A DNA stretch of 64,000 nucleotides from an uncultured Eubacteriales bacterium (GCA_951800645.1 CATOIK010000003.1:96805-160804); one strand, 5' to 3'; numbered from the stretch's first letter, positions 1 through 9,061 are shown. Numbers and translations: made by a program. The notes: generated from the letters alone by a model not told the origin.

Positions 1-186
1 ATAAGCCGCAGCTTTTGAGGTATCAATCTCCTCAATCCATGCATGGGCGTGAGGACAACGCAGCACCTTCACCACCAGGCAGTCCCTGGGAGCGATGTCA
101 TCGGTGTAAACCGGCTTTCCGGTTACCAGCGCCCGGTAATCCTTTTTGGAAACGGAACTTCCTACAAAGGTTTCTTTTTTCTCCAT
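1..186 (-). CDS. Xanthine dehydrogenase-type molybdopterin subunit, N-terminal part (cut by window edge)
   Basis: Only the first 62 codons are in the window; the frame is open to base 1. The protein begins MEKKETFVGSSVSKKDY and contains ALVTGKPVYTDDI and CPHAHAWI. These match the start of the large molybdenum-binding subunit of xanthine dehydrogenase/aldehyde oxidase-type hydroxylases, where this region reads roughly 'G.a.Y..D', followed by the segment in which substrate-side residues are exposed (s.haha.I). The gene follows the 2Fe-2S and FAD subunits in the same direction with 5 bases between stop and start, so the three would form one enzyme that hydroxylates purines or related heterocycles in the cytoplasm. 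The catalytic part lies outside the window, so the substrate cannot be judged. Confidence 0.8.
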   Translation of the reverse strand, partial: MEKKETFVGSSVSKKDYRALVTGKPVYTDDIAPRDCLVVKVLRCPHAHAWIEEIDTSKAAAY

Positions 187-191
187 GCCGA

Positions 192-650
192 TCACGCCTC
201 CTTTTTCCGGTTTAAATATTTCTCAATGGCCCGCATCTGGCCTGCATAGCCAGTGCAGCGGCATAAGTTTCCTGCCAGGTATTCCCGGATTTCATCCATA
301 GCAGGGCTTTCCAGCTCCCGCTCCATAGCCAGCACATTCATGATCAGACCGGGGCTGCAGAATCCGCACTGGTCTGCTCCCTCTGCCGCCAGAAATGCGC
401 CGAAAGCCTCTGCTTCTTCTCTTACGCCCTCCAAAGTAGTAATCTCATGTCCGTCTGCCCTGGCTGCCAGCACAGAACAGGACAGAGTAGGAACGCCGTC
501 CATCCAAACGGTGCAGAGACCGCAGTTAGAGGTTTCGCATCCCCGCTTTACACTGTAGCAGCCAAGGCTTCGCAGAAGGTCTAACAGCAGGGTTCCCGGC
601 TCAATTTCTGCTTTCGCCAGTTTTCCATTTAATGTCATTTCAATATTCAT
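192..650 (-). CDS. 2Fe-2S subunit of a xanthine dehydrogenase-type hydroxylase
   Basis: A 152-residue two-cluster iron-sulfur protein that carries electrons from the molybdenum centre to FAD. The plant-ferredoxin-like cluster uses Cys38, Cys43, Cys46 and Cys58 (GCETSNCGLC...C). The helical second cluster uses Cys95, Cys98, Cys130 and Cys132 (CGFC and CRC, followed by TGY). Length and Cys spacing are those of the CoxS/XdhC (2Fe-2S) family. Its ATG overlaps the stop of the FAD subunit gene by four bases (ATGA), and the molybdopterin subunit follows directly, so translation of the three is probably coupled. The family also includes CO dehydrogenase and nicotinate hydroxylase small subunits; xanthine dehydrogenase is the likeliest in gut clostridia but is not proven here. 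Confidence 0.92.
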   Translation of the reverse strand: MNIEMTLNGKLAKAEIEPGTLLLDLLRSLGCYSVKRGCETSNCGLCTVWMDGVPTLSCSVLAARADGHEITTLEGVREEAEAFGAFLAAEGADQCGFCSPGLIMNVLAMERELESPAMDEIREYLAGNLCRCTGYAGQMRAIEKYLNRKKEA

Positions 651-1423
651 TTCTGCTCCTCCCCCTTAAGCTGCTCCATCAGCCGTCTCACATACACCCC
701 GGCCAGATATTTCCGGTACTGGCCGCTGGCCCGCAGATTATCTCCGTAGGCAAACTGCTCTGCTGCCGCCTGTGCCTGCTCTGCAAGAGAGCTTTCCCCT
801 GCAGTCAGTTTTACAAGGGCTGCCTTTCCCGGTCTGGCTCCAATGGACACATACCAGCAGTCCTCCTTCTTTGCAACGCCGCAGGCGATAACCGGGAAAT
901 CGGTTTTAGAAGGACGCTGGGAAACATAGGCTGCCTTCCGTCCATCCTTTTTAATGATTACCCGCACCAGAATATCCCGGTTATAAGGCATCTTTGCAAA
1001 TTCCTCCAACGATACAATGCCGCCCTTGTAAAGCTCTACCTGGGTATCCAGCATCATCATACAGGTCAGAATGTCGGAAAATCCGTAACGGCCGAAAACA
1101 CTTCCTCCTACGGTAGCGCCGTTGCGGAACTGGGTTCCTACAATGTGGCGGGTACACGCTTTAAACACACCGCCGAAATACTCGTTCAGCCCTTTATGCT
1201 GCTCTAACTGCCGCAGGCTGCACATACACCCGATTCGGAATTCCTCTTCTGTTTCCTCAATTTTATCAAGGCCCAGGCCGGATAAATCAATGGCTGTCAT
1301 TTTGTAGTTGCTTCCCATTTTCAGCCACATCATACCACCTAAAAGCACATTGCTTTTTTTCTGATTCAACTGGTATGCCTCTTCCAGGCTTCCTGCTTTC
1401 ACATACTCTTTTACTCGAAACAC
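647..1423 (-). CDS. FAD-binding subunit of a xanthine dehydrogenase-type hydroxylase
   Basis: A protein of about 258 residues of the CoxM/XdhB type that passes electrons to the final acceptor through FAD. The N-terminal FAD site reads VLLGGMMWLKMG. A second FAD motif, NGATVGGSVFGRYGFSD, lies near residues 100-115, and the C-terminal half is the CO dehydrogenase flavoprotein domain. I start it at a GTG (1423) because AAAGGAGG sits seven bases upstream and the protein then starts at the usual VFRVKEYV; an in-frame ATG further upstream at 1495 has no ribosome site and adds residues unlike the family. It is the first gene of a three-subunit operon ordered FAD, Fe-S, Mo. Confidence 0.88.
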   Translation of the reverse strand: MFRVKEYVKAGSLEEAYQLNQKKSNVLLGGMMWLKMGSNYKMTAIDLSGLGLDKIEETEEEFRIGCMCSLRQLEQHKGLNEYFGGVFKACTRHIVGTQFRNGATVGGSVFGRYGFSDILTCMMMLDTQVELYKGGIVSLEEFAKMPYNRDILVRVIIKKDGRKAAYVSQRPSKTDFPVIACGVAKKEDCWYVSIGARPGKAALVKLTAGESSLAEQAQAAAEQFAYGDNLRASGQYRKYLAGVYVRRLMEQLKGEEQK

Positions 1424-1483
1424 CGGATTTCCTCCTTTGTACGCGTCTGTTTGCTGTATTTCAAATCTATCACAATCTTTTTC

Positions 1484-1513
1484 AGTATAGCACAAACAAA
1501 TCTGGCTTGTCCA
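1484..1513 (-). promoter_or_regulatory. Candidate promoter of the xanthine dehydrogenase operon
   Basis: Read on the minus strand, TGGACA is followed after 18 bases by TATACT, about 60 bases before the GTG start of the FAD subunit. It lies in the gap after the PBP gene, so the hydroxylase genes can be transcribed apart from the division operon. The call is by eye from the sigma-A consensus only. Confidence 0.5.
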
Positions 1514-1545
1514 TGGGTCTGACCTTTTCTGTCACAATCTCTCCC

Positions 1546-2973
1546 TTATCTGGAAAAATAAAGGTCAAACAGGGTTCTGGCAATGGGAGCAGCCACCTGC
1601 CCGCCGGCGCCCCCTTCCTCTACAATGACGGTTACCACCAGACGAGGATCCTCTGCCGGAGCAAAGCCGGTAAACCAGGCGTGGCTTTCTTTTCCGGTTT
1701 CAAATTCTGCAGAGCCGGTTTTTCCTGCCACTGCATAATCTTCAGTCCGCACAGCAGAACCAGTTCCGTCTGTCACCACCTTCCGCATCAGCCCAGACAG
1801 AATATCTGCCTCCTCAGGCTCCATCAAGCTGCCGTAAGCAGATGGCAGAAACTTCTTTACTTCCTCCCCTGCCTCACTCTCTACATGGTCGATCAGATAA
1901 GGCTTCATGGCTACGCCGCCGTTGGCAATGGCCGATGTCAAAATAGCATTGTGAATAGGCGTCATCTGAGTATTCCCCTGTCCGATGGAAGTCTGCAGCC
2001 GCTCCCAGTCGTCTGCTCCGCTGCCCATGGCATAGGAGCTTTTACTGTAAGCGATGGCAAGAGGCAGTTCCCGGTTAAACAGAAGCTGACCGGTTAAATC
2101 CATCATCTTGTTCAGGTTCAGTTCCAGACCCAGACTGGCAAAGGCGCCATTGCAGGAATTGGCAAAGGCCTCCTCCAGATTCTGGGTTCCGTGGACATTT
2201 TCATGGTAGCAGGAAATTTTGTAGTCCTTCCATTCAAAAGTACCATCGCAGTCAAAGGTAAAATCCTGCCAGTCTGTTGGATATTCCCGCATATAGGCCA
2301 GAGCTGTAACCATCTTAAAGGTAGAGCCAGGCGGGTACACCCCCTGGGTTGCCCGGTTCAACAGTTGGGCCTCCTTGTTGTCTCCGGAAATCAGCGCTTC
2401 CCAATCCGCCCTCAGGGTGTTTGGATTAAATCCCGGCTTGGAAACCATAGCCAGGATTTTCCCAGTGTCCGGCTCCATTGCCACTACGGCCCCTTTCCGG
2501 TCTCCCAGTGCCTCCGACGCTGCCTGCTGCAAATCCACATCCAGAGTAGTAACCACATTGTCTCCGATGTTTTTCACACCGGAAAGCTCATTGATGGTCT
2601 GTTCCACCAGATTCATATGGGAAGACAGCAGATAGAAATTCCCCAGAGCTTCCAGACCAGTTTTTCCATAGTCGGAATATCCTACCACATGGGCAAACAG
2701 GGAGCCGTAGGGGTAATTACGAGTCTCGCTGCCATCCTCCCCCACTAAGGTTTCCGCCAGTACCCGGCCGTCACTGCTTAGAATCTCCCCCCGCAGAATC
2801 CGGTCAGAAAAGCGGTCCAGCCTTGCATTGTAGGAATTGTTGATGACAGTCTCGCTTTTCACCTGAAGAAAATATCCCATATAGCCTAACAGACAGACAA
2901 AGATTCCCACTACCCCATAGGTAATGATCATAATGCTTTTGTTGGCTTTTGGATTTGGCGCCTTTCTATTCAT
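1546..2973 (-). CDS. Class B penicillin-binding protein (PbpA/FtsI-like transpeptidase)
   Basis: A membrane-anchored D,D-transpeptidase of 475 residues that cross-links peptidoglycan outside the cell. One membrane helix lies near residues 15-36. The transpeptidase motifs are all present: STFK (catalytic Ser217, Lys220), SCN at 273-275 and KTGSA at 418-422. The protein is shorter than division FtsI and resembles the PbpA partners encoded beside FtsW/RodA/SpoVE-type polymerases. Its ATG overlaps the end of the upstream ftsW/rodA-type gene by eight bases. The Shine-Dalgarno GAGGAGG lies inside the end of that gene with only three bases to this ATG; an in-frame ATG at 2988 is the alternative start. 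The overlap suggests coupled synthesis of a glycosyltransferase-transpeptidase pair. Whether it serves elongation, division or spore cortex cannot be told from sequence. Confidence 0.9.
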   Translation of the reverse strand: MNRKAPNPKANKSIMIITYGVVGIFVCLLGYMGYFLQVKSETVINNSYNARLDRFSDRILRGEILSSDGRVLAETLVGEDGSETRNYPYGSLFAHVVGYSDYGKTGLEALGNFYLLSSHMNLVEQTINELSGVKNIGDNVVTTLDVDLQQAASEALGDRKGAVVAMEPDTGKILAMVSKPGFNPNTLRADWEALISGDNKEAQLLNRATQGVYPPGSTFKMVTALAYMREYPTDWQDFTFDCDGTFEWKDYKISCYHENVHGTQNLEEAFANSCNGAFASLGLELNLNKMMDLTGQLLFNRELPLAIAYSKSSYAMGSGADDWERLQTSIGQGNTQMTPIHNAILTSAIANGGVAMKPYLIDHVESEAGEEVKKFLPSAYGSLMEPEEADILSGLMRKVVTDGTGSAVRTEDYAVAGKTGSAEFETGKESHAWFTGFAPAEDPRLVVTVIVEEGGAGGQVAAPIARTLFDLYFSR

Positions 2974-4282
2974 AGTCCTCCTCGTCATCCCGCTTCAGAA
3001 TATAAAGTCCCTGAATCACTGCAAAAACAATAAAGGTGCTTAAAATGGAACTGCCTCCGTAGCTGACAAAAGGCAGGGTCACTCCAGTAGAAGGAATAAA
3101 CTTGGTTACGCCGCCTGCCGTCAAAAGCACCTGAGTGCCGTAAACCATGCCAAGGCCAAAAGCAATCAGCTTGTAAAACATGGCCTCCATCCGGGCAGCC
3201 AGCATCATAAACTGCAGAAAACAGCCCAGACATACCAGCAGCACACAGATGGCAAACACGCCTCCCAGTTCTTCGGAAATGGCAGCAAACACAAAGTCCT
3301 TCTCTACCACCGGAATCTTGTAGGGCATTCCCTGGTAAAGCCCCATGCCGAACCATCCGCCGGTTCCGATGGCAAACAGAGACTGGGTAATCTGATACCC
3401 CTGGTTGTCAATGTCTGCCCATGGATTACTCCAGGCTGTCACACGCACCCGCACATGGGAAAACAGGGCATAGGCCAGCACTGAGGCCACACAGCCTCCA
3501 GCCAGTCCTGTTCCCAGATAAAGCCAGTTGGTGGTGGCTACAAACAGCATGGTCAGATAGGTCAGGAAAAAAATCAGTGCACTGCCCAGATCCTTGGACA
3601 GCACCAGAACCAGCACATGGGCCGCAGCCATGGCCGTAGTAACTGCAATCGTCTTAAAATCCGTGGAGCGGTAAAACATGGCTGCCACAAAGAAGACAAA
3701 GCTGATTTTTACAAATTCCGACGGCTGGAACTGAAATCCGGCAATGCTTAAGGAAAGCTGGGCGCCGAAACTGTTGTTGCCCACAATCCAGACCAGAATT
3801 AAAAGTCCCAGTCCAAGGCTTCCGTAAACCCAGGGAATCCGGGCTAACTGCCATGCCCGGTCCAGAATAAACGGAATAATCCAGGTCACCAGAGCCGCAG
3901 CCGCCACAATCACAAACTGCCGCACTGCCTTCTCAAAAGAAAGCCGGGTCAGAATAATAAAGCCGATGGTAAGCAGCATGCACATGTTATTTACCAGAAT
4001 CCGGGACATCTTCCGGTAAAACAGCCGGTACAATCCCAGATATACGCCAAAGAAGATTACCTGGGCAATGTAAAACAGCACCACACGCTCATCCTCTGAT
4101 TTTAAATACAGCACCACATAGGCCACAAAATGCATCAGAAACATGGCTGCATCCTGCCGCCCGCACACCCGGTTCTGCTGCCATTCCTCACGAAACCGGA
4201 AATAGCTGAAATTCCAATAAGTATAAAGTGCCATAAGCAGTACCAAAAGGTACTTGGACACTTCAATAATTACATTTACCAT
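2966..4282 (-). CDS. FtsW/RodA/SpoVE-family peptidoglycan polymerase
   Basis: A multi-spanning SEDS protein of 438 residues. About ten hydrophobic helices are visible, and conserved family stretches include LGSALIFFLTY, YQGMPYKIPVVEKDFVFAAISEELG and FVSYGGSSIL near the C-terminus. SEDS proteins polymerise lipid II glycan strands and work as a pair with a class B PBP, which here is the next gene, overlapping by eight bases. AGGAGG lies just before the ATG. The N-terminal ~90 residues hold extra hydrophobic segments before the usual SEDS core, as in several clostridial members. The gene sits in the ruvA-ruvB-zapA-U32 run, next to a cell-division gene (zapA), so a septal or elongation role is reasonable. 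FtsW, RodA and SpoVE cannot be separated with confidence. Confidence 0.9.
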   Translation of the reverse strand: MVNVIIEVSKYLLVLLMALYTYWNFSYFRFREEWQQNRVCGRQDAAMFLMHFVAYVVLYLKSEDERVVLFYIAQVIFFGVYLGLYRLFYRKMSRILVNNMCMLLTIGFIILTRLSFEKAVRQFVIVAAAALVTWIIPFILDRAWQLARIPWVYGSLGLGLLILVWIVGNNSFGAQLSLSIAGFQFQPSEFVKISFVFFVAAMFYRSTDFKTIAVTTAMAAAHVLVLVLSKDLGSALIFFLTYLTMLFVATTNWLYLGTGLAGGCVASVLAYALFSHVRVRVTAWSNPWADIDNQGYQITQSLFAIGTGGWFGMGLYQGMPYKIPVVEKDFVFAAISEELGGVFAICVLLVCLGCFLQFMMLAARMEAMFYKLIAFGLGMVYGTQVLLTAGGVTKFIPSTGVTLPFVSYGGSSILSTFIVFAVIQGLYILKRDDEEDYE

Positions 4283-4300
4283 ACTCCTCCTGTTTCTGCC

Positions 4301-6544
4301 CTATTCTACGCCCCGCTTCAAATGGCCTCTGGTAAAATCCTCTACCGGAGACGGGGAGTCTGTTCCCCGCAGGAAATGAGCACCGTAGGCATTTATGATG
4401 GCCTCAACCTGTTTCGGCTCCTCTACAGTAAAGGAAAGCCGCAAACTCTCCGGAGAAAGCCGTCTTACAATATCCTCCTGTCCTAAAAGAGATAAGGGAC
4501 TGGGATTATAAATGGTGTTGTAACAGAACCGGCAATGATTCTTTACCGGAAGCTCCGCTCCCTTCCGGTCCTTTAATATCAGAAGCTCCGGCTCATGTTT
4601 ACAGCCCTTCGTGGTTCTTACAATGCACTGAGCCGACACCATAGCCGGATAATGGCCATACACTACCATCTCCCAGGGAAGACTCTCCTCCGCCTGTTTC
4701 AGCAGTTCTTCCAGTTCCCGGCTGTTAAGCTCCAACGGCAATGTCAGCCGGGACGCCCCCAGCTCCTTCATCCTGTCTGCTGCCCTGTGATTCATCACAT
4801 ACAGATTGGCGTCAAAAATCATGGCTGTATCCCTAAGTCCCATCTGACGCAAAAATTCCGGTTCCTCCATGGAGCGGATCACAAAGCAGTCAAATCCGGC
4901 GGCCTTTAAGGCAGTCTCCTGCTTTTTCAGATACTGCTCTGCCTCCCGGCGGAAAATCTGAGGTAAAATAAGCCCGCAGGATTTTCCTTCCTGATGACAG
5001 TATTTTACTGCTTTTTCCCAGGTTTCTGCTCCAAAACCGGTACTGTCTAGATAAACCGCACTTACATCCGGACTGTTTACTGCTGCTTCCAGGGTGTGGG
5101 GATTTTCCAGAGAAACGACAAAGCCCGGTAATGTCTCTTTCGATGGCCGTTCTGTCCTGCTGCAAAATTCCTTCCGTTCCCTCCAGTCAGGCGTCTGCCT
5201 CCGGTACTGACTTAAAACAGCCTGCTCCAACTGCTCCATGCCCTGCCGCCGAAGCTGATTCAAAGCCTGTACCGGAAGGAAGCATTTTCCTTCAAGCTCT
5301 GCAGTCAGCTTTTCAAAATAAAAGGCGGAACCTCCGGTTTTATTGATCTGCTTTAACAATTTTTCTTCTGTCAGCGGCTGATTCTTGGCAGTTTGAACCA
5401 GATTTCCAAATACTTCTGCCTGGATTTCCCCGGCAGCTTCCGAAGAAATCCCATGAGCAGCCGCAAAGGTAAGGGAAAGTTTCGCCGGTTCTCCTTCCTT
5501 TAAGGTTACATGCCCCATTACCGGCTCCTGCTTTGAAACATTCACAAACTCTGCATCCAGCCGGTCAAACAGTTGCTGGTTCCCTTCCCGGAATGCCGGC
5601 TTCTCCTTTAAGGCCACCATATCCCGGCCATTGTGCTGCTTATAATAACCGTCTGTAAAGCCGCCCCGGTCAAACAGATCCAGAAGAATCCGCCGGTCTG
5701 CCGGGTCCACCTGATAACCGTCCCGGCCCTGCTTCAGATACTGATCCACATATTTCCGGTAGATACTTACCACCCCGGCTGTGTAACGGGGACTTTTCAT
5801 CCGTCCCTCTATTTTTAAGGAGTATACCCCCGCCTCGATAATATCCGGCAGAATATCCAGGGTGCACAAATCCTTCAGGCTTAAAACATGGCGGTTGTCT
5901 TTGGTCTTTGCACCCGGCGCCTGTTCCCCTCCTGATGTCTGATAAGGCAGTCTGCAAGGCTGGGCGCACCGTCCCCTGTTTCCGCTTCTTCCTCCAATCA
6001 GGCTGCTTAACAGGCACTGGCCGGAATAGCAATAACAGAGCGCTCCATGAACAAAGCTTTCAATTTCAATGTCTGTATGATTCCGGATTTCCCGAATTTC
6101 TGCCAGAGAAAGCTCCCTGGCTGTTACGATACGGTTGGCTCCCATCTCCTTCAGCATCCTGGCGCTGCGCCACCCGGTAACTGTCATCTGAGTGCTGGCG
6201 TGAACCGGAAGGTCCGGAAAACACCTGCGCACCAGATCAAACACTCCCAAATCCTGGACAATCACTGCATCCAGCCCCCGCTCATAGTATGGAAGCAAAA
6301 AATCATAAAGCTGGTCCAGCTCGCCTTCTTTTACCAGGGTATTTACCGTCATATAAAGCTGGACACCGTGAAGATGGGCATAGTCTATGGCCTCTAAAAA
6401 CTGGTCTTCTTCCGGATTATCTGCGTAGGCCCGTGCTCCAAACCGGCTGCCGCCCATATAAACTGCGTCTGCCCCCGCATTGATAGCCGCCTTCATACTT
6501 TCCATTGACCCGGCCGGCGCCAGGATTTCCACTTGTGGTTTCAA
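4301..6544 (-). CDS. U32 family peptidase with C-terminal DUF3656-type domain (RlhA/TrhP-like)
   Basis: A 747-residue protein that starts with the U32 core (VEILAPAGSMESMKAAINAGADAVYMGG split over residues 5-32) and carries the family signature ESFVHGALCYCYSGQCLLS near 160-180, followed by the Cys-containing NRGRCAQPCR. The long C-terminal half with further Cys residues (HCRFCYN near 670) corresponds to the DUF3656-containing branch. E. coli members of this branch (RlhA, TrhP) hydroxylate rRNA or tRNA bases and use an iron-sulfur cluster rather than acting as proteases. I infer an RNA-modifying enzyme, not a collagenase. The start is TTG with GGAGG five bases upstream. It lies between zapA and ftsW in one transcription run. 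Confidence 0.85.
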   Translation of the reverse strand: MKPQVEILAPAGSMESMKAAINAGADAVYMGGSRFGARAYADNPEEDQFLEAIDYAHLHGVQLYMTVNTLVKEGELDQLYDFLLPYYERGLDAVIVQDLGVFDLVRRCFPDLPVHASTQMTVTGWRSARMLKEMGANRIVTARELSLAEIREIRNHTDIEIESFVHGALCYCYSGQCLLSSLIGGRSGNRGRCAQPCRLPYQTSGGEQAPGAKTKDNRHVLSLKDLCTLDILPDIIEAGVYSLKIEGRMKSPRYTAGVVSIYRKYVDQYLKQGRDGYQVDPADRRILLDLFDRGGFTDGYYKQHNGRDMVALKEKPAFREGNQQLFDRLDAEFVNVSKQEPVMGHVTLKEGEPAKLSLTFAAAHGISSEAAGEIQAEVFGNLVQTAKNQPLTEEKLLKQINKTGGSAFYFEKLTAELEGKCFLPVQALNQLRRQGMEQLEQAVLSQYRRQTPDWRERKEFCSRTERPSKETLPGFVVSLENPHTLEAAVNSPDVSAVYLDSTGFGAETWEKAVKYCHQEGKSCGLILPQIFRREAEQYLKKQETALKAAGFDCFVIRSMEEPEFLRQMGLRDTAMIFDANLYVMNHRAADRMKELGASRLTLPLELNSRELEELLKQAEESLPWEMVVYGHYPAMVSAQCIVRTTKGCKHEPELLILKDRKGAELPVKNHCRFCYNTIYNPSPLSLLGQEDIVRRLSPESLRLSFTVEEPKQVEAIINAYGAHFLRGTDSPSPVEDFTRGHLKRGVE

Positions 6545-6644
6545 ATCTGCCTCCTATTGTCACTGCTCCCTGTTTCCCCAGTGTTCTCCTATCAAAAACA
6601 CATGGGGATGTCCCGATTTTACCGGAAAACACCCCCTGCTATTC

Positions 6645-7070
6645 TTACCGTCTGCCCTTTTTGCCGGAATCTCCATGGTTCCCTGTCTGGGAAGCTGCCG
6701 CCTCCTGACCGGCTTCCGGCTCTTTCTTATCCTTTGCCGCTTCCAGCTCCTTCTCCAGTGACTCCAGCTTCATCTGCGTTGTGATCAGCTCATGTTTCAG
6801 GCTGTAGGCTTCCTTCTCCAGAATCCCCTTCTGGGCCTCTAAGGTATCTGCCCGCTCCTGCTCCTTAAAATAGTCGTCTGCCAGATTCAACTGCACCATC
6901 AGCGTCTGATAATCTGCGTTCATCCGGGAAAAACCAGGCACCTTCTTCACTTCCCCGATTTTTTCATTTAAGTAGGCTGCCACCCGGCGCAGATACCCTT
7001 CGTCCTCGGTTCCTGCCAGAGTAAATACAGTGCCATCTATTAAAACTTCTGCGTAGTTCTTATCACTCAT
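6645..7070 (-). CDS. zapA: Cell division protein ZapA
   Basis: A 141-residue protein whose first 75 residues form the ZapA globular domain: a short beta hairpin (YAEVLIDGTVFTLAG) followed by EGYLRRVAAYLNEKI and a helix starting DYQTLMVQLNLADDYF. Residues 75-118 are a long charged heptad-rich coiled coil. The last 25 residues are low-complexity and polar (EAGQEAAASQTGNHG...). ZapA binds FtsZ and bundles filaments at the division ring. AGGAG precedes the ATG. A gap of about 120 bases from ruvB holds a short GCCGAT...ATCGGC hairpin and AT-rich sequence, so a separate promoter is possible. The gene is followed by the U32 gene and then the SEDS-PBP pair. Confidence 0.9.
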   Translation of the reverse strand: MSDKNYAEVLIDGTVFTLAGTEDEGYLRRVAAYLNEKIGEVKKVPGFSRMNADYQTLMVQLNLADDYFKEQERADTLEAQKGILEKEAYSLKHELITTQMKLESLEKELEAAKDKKEPEAGQEAAASQTGNHGDSGKKGRR

Positions 7071-7192
7071 GTTTTTGACTCCTGATTTTTTTCTTTCTGT
7101 ACTGCCGATACCTTATCGGCTTTTATACATACAAAAACAGTCTACCATATTTGCCGGGAATCAACAAGCCAAAAATCTGCAGGATGGCACCA

Positions 7193-8191
7193 TTATCCCT
7201 CAAAGGGAATTCCCAGATGATGATAAGCGCTCTCCGTAGCCACCCGTCCTCTGGGGGTTCGGTTAATAAACCCATTCATCAGAAGATAAGGCTCATACAC
7301 ATCTTCCAAAGTGCCTGCATCCTCTCCCAAAGCTGCAGCCAGAGTGTCCAGTCCTACCGGGCCGCCGCCGAACTTTTCAATCATCATAAGAAGGATGCTC
7401 CGGTCATTGTTGTCTAAGCCCCGCTTGTCTACATCCAGAATGTCCAGGGCAAACTCTGCCACCTCTTTTGTGATAATGCCGCTATATTTTACCTGTGCAA
7501 AATCCCGCACCCGCTTTAACAGCCGGTTAGCCAGACGAGGGGTCCCTCTGGACCGGCGGGCAATTTCCGCTGCCCCATCCGGGTCAATCTCCACGCCTAA
7601 AACACCGGCAGACCGTTCCACAATGATCTGAAGCTCCGAAGGCTGATAAAATTCCAGCTTCTGCACCACTCCAAACCGGTCCCGCAATGGCGCCGTTAAA
7701 AGTCCCGCCCTGGTAGTAGCTCCCACCAGGGTAAAATGAGGTAAATCCAGCCGGATGGAACGGGCCGAGGATTCTTTTCCCAGCATAATATCAATGGCAA
7801 AATCCTCCATAGCCGGATAAAGCACTTCCTCCACCTGACGGTTCAGCCGGTGAATCTCATCTACAAACAGTACATCTCCCTCCTGGAGGTTGTTTAAAAT
7901 AGCTGCCATCTCCCCCGGCTTTTCAATAGCCGGGCCTGAGGTCACCTTCATATGCACTCCCATTTCATTGGCAATAATCCCGGACAAGGTGGTTTTTCCC
8001 AGTCCGGGCGGGCCGTAAAACAGCACATGATCCAGGGACTCTCCACGAGCCTTGGCCGCCTCCATATACACCTTTAGATTGTTTTTGATTTTTTCCTGAC
8101 CGATGTAATCCTCCAGCATCTGAGGCCGCAGATTGGGCTCAATATATTTATCTTCCTGGGTAATCTCCGTTGTGATAATTCTTCGTTCCAT
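7193..8191 (-). CDS. ruvB: Holliday junction branch migration ATPase RuvB
   Basis: A 332-residue AAA+ motor that, with RuvA, drives branch migration of Holliday junctions. The Walker A motif GPPGLGKTT is at 60-68, Walker B DEIH at 111-114, and the sensor/arginine-finger segment [19 protein letters not shown] near 156-174. The C-terminal winged helix ends [17 protein letters not shown], as is usual. Length is typical. GGAGAG precedes the ATG. The gene is 49 bases downstream of ruvA on the same strand, the usual pair. A candidate LexA box upstream of ruvA would place both under SOS control. Confidence 0.98.
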   Translation of the reverse strand: MERRIITTEITQEDKYIEPNLRPQMLEDYIGQEKIKNNLKVYMEAAKARGESLDHVLFYGPPGLGKTTLSGIIANEMGVHMKVTSGPAIEKPGEMAAILNNLQEGDVLFVDEIHRLNRQVEEVLYPAMEDFAIDIMLGKESSARSIRLDLPHFTLVGATTRAGLLTAPLRDRFGVVQKLEFYQPSELQIIVERSAGVLGVEIDPDGAAEIARRSRGTPRLANRLLKRVRDFAQVKYSGIITKEVAEFALDILDVDKRGLDNNDRSILLMMIEKFGGGPVGLDTLAAALGEDAGTLEDVYEPYLLMNGFINRTPRGRVATESAYHHLGIPFEG

Positions 8192-8240
8192 GTTTCTCTC
8201 CGTTATCTGTCATTCCGCCTGCACGCTTAAAGGGCCTGGA

Positions 8241-8861
8241 TTAAAACGCCAAAAATTTCAGGGATGCCTTTAACACGGCCTCCACTGTCATATCCTCTGT
8301 GATTTCCACCTGGCGCACTGCCTTTGCAGACTCTGTAAGAGAATAGCCAAGCGCTGTCAGTGCCTCTACTGCATCCTTTCCAACACCCTCTACGCCGGAA
8401 ACGGCTGTATTTGCTTCCGGAACTGCTGCTCCTCCAAAAGATTCCGGCAGTACATCCTCCATGCGGATCCGGTCTTTCAAATCCAGAATGACCCGCTTTG
8501 CCGTTTTGGGACCGATGCCCGGCGCTTGGGAAATGGCCTTTGCATCCTCAGAAAGAATCGCCATCCGAAGATCATCCGGCCGCAGTGCGGACAGGATTCC
8601 CAGCGCCGCCTTAGGCCCTATTCCGCTTACCCCCAGAAGCTGATGAAACATCTTTAAATCCTGGCGGCTGAAAAAACCGTACAGAGTCATGGCATCCTCC
8701 CGCACCTGAAGGGATGTATAAATTTTTACCTCTGCTCCGATTCTGGGCAGACGGTCCAGCACCGCCAGCGGCACATGGATATTCCAGCCGATTCCTCCTG
8801 ACTCTACCACGATCATGTCCTCCCACAGTTCCGTAAGAGGGCCTTTTATATATGAAAACAA
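8241..8861 (-). CDS. ruvA: Holliday junction DNA-binding protein RuvA
   Basis: A 206-residue junction-binding subunit. Domain I starts FSYIKGPLTELWED, the two helix-hairpin-helix motifs of domain II are GVSGIGPKAALGIL and APGIGPKTAKRVIL, and the C-terminal ~50 residues form domain III, which contacts RuvB (DAVEALTALGYSLTESAKAV). I choose a TTG start at 8861 because GGAGG lies eight bases upstream and the protein then begins at the canonical MFSYIKG. An ATG at 8867 lies only two bases after the same GGAGG, and a TTG at 8876 overlaps it. A sigma-A-like promoter and a LexA-like box lie upstream. Confidence 0.96.
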   Translation of the reverse strand: MFSYIKGPLTELWEDMIVVESGGIGWNIHVPLAVLDRLPRIGAEVKIYTSLQVREDAMTLYGFFSRQDLKMFHQLLGVSGIGPKAALGILSALRPDDLRMAILSEDAKAISQAPGIGPKTAKRVILDLKDRIRMEDVLPESFGGAAVPEANTAVSGVEGVGKDAVEALTALGYSLTESAKAVRQVEITEDMTVEAVLKASLKFLAF

Positions 8862-8929
8862 TCTCATTACCTCCAAAATCCTGCCAGCAGCGGTTTCCTG
8901 CCTTTCCAGTTACCTCTGCTCTTTGAAAA

Positions 8930-8958
8930 AGTATATCATATGGCAGAAATGAATGCAA
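8930..8958 (-). promoter_or_regulatory. Promoter of ruvAB
   Basis: On the minus strand TTGCAT and TATACT are 17 bases apart, about 70 bases before the ruvA start. A LexA-like palindrome lies ten bases upstream of the -35 hexamer. Confidence 0.65.
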
Positions 8959-8967
8959 GACAAATAC

Positions 8968-8981
8968 CGAACAAACATTCG
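8968..8981. promoter_or_regulatory. Candidate LexA (SOS) box between ruvA and a divergent exonuclease gene
   Basis: The sequence CGAACAAACATTCG differs by one base from the Gram-positive LexA consensus CGAAC-N4-GTTCG. It lies between two divergent promoters, ten bases from the -35 of ruvAB and seven bases from the -35 of the exonuclease gene. RuvAB is a usual SOS target in Firmicutes, which supports the call. Binding has not been shown. Confidence 0.6.
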
Positions 8982-8987
8982 TTTTTG

Positions 8988-9016
8988 TTGACTTTCTTTT
9001 TCCTGTCCCTTATAAT
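8988..9016 (+). promoter_or_regulatory. Promoter of the exonuclease gene
   Basis: TTGACT and a perfect TATAAT are 17 bases apart, about 45 bases before the ATG of the RNase H-like protein. The divergent ruvAB promoter and the LexA-like box are immediately to the left. Confidence 0.75.
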
Positions 9017-9061
9017 CATATTATCTGAAACAGTTGCTATTTTGAACATAAGAGGCCCCCT

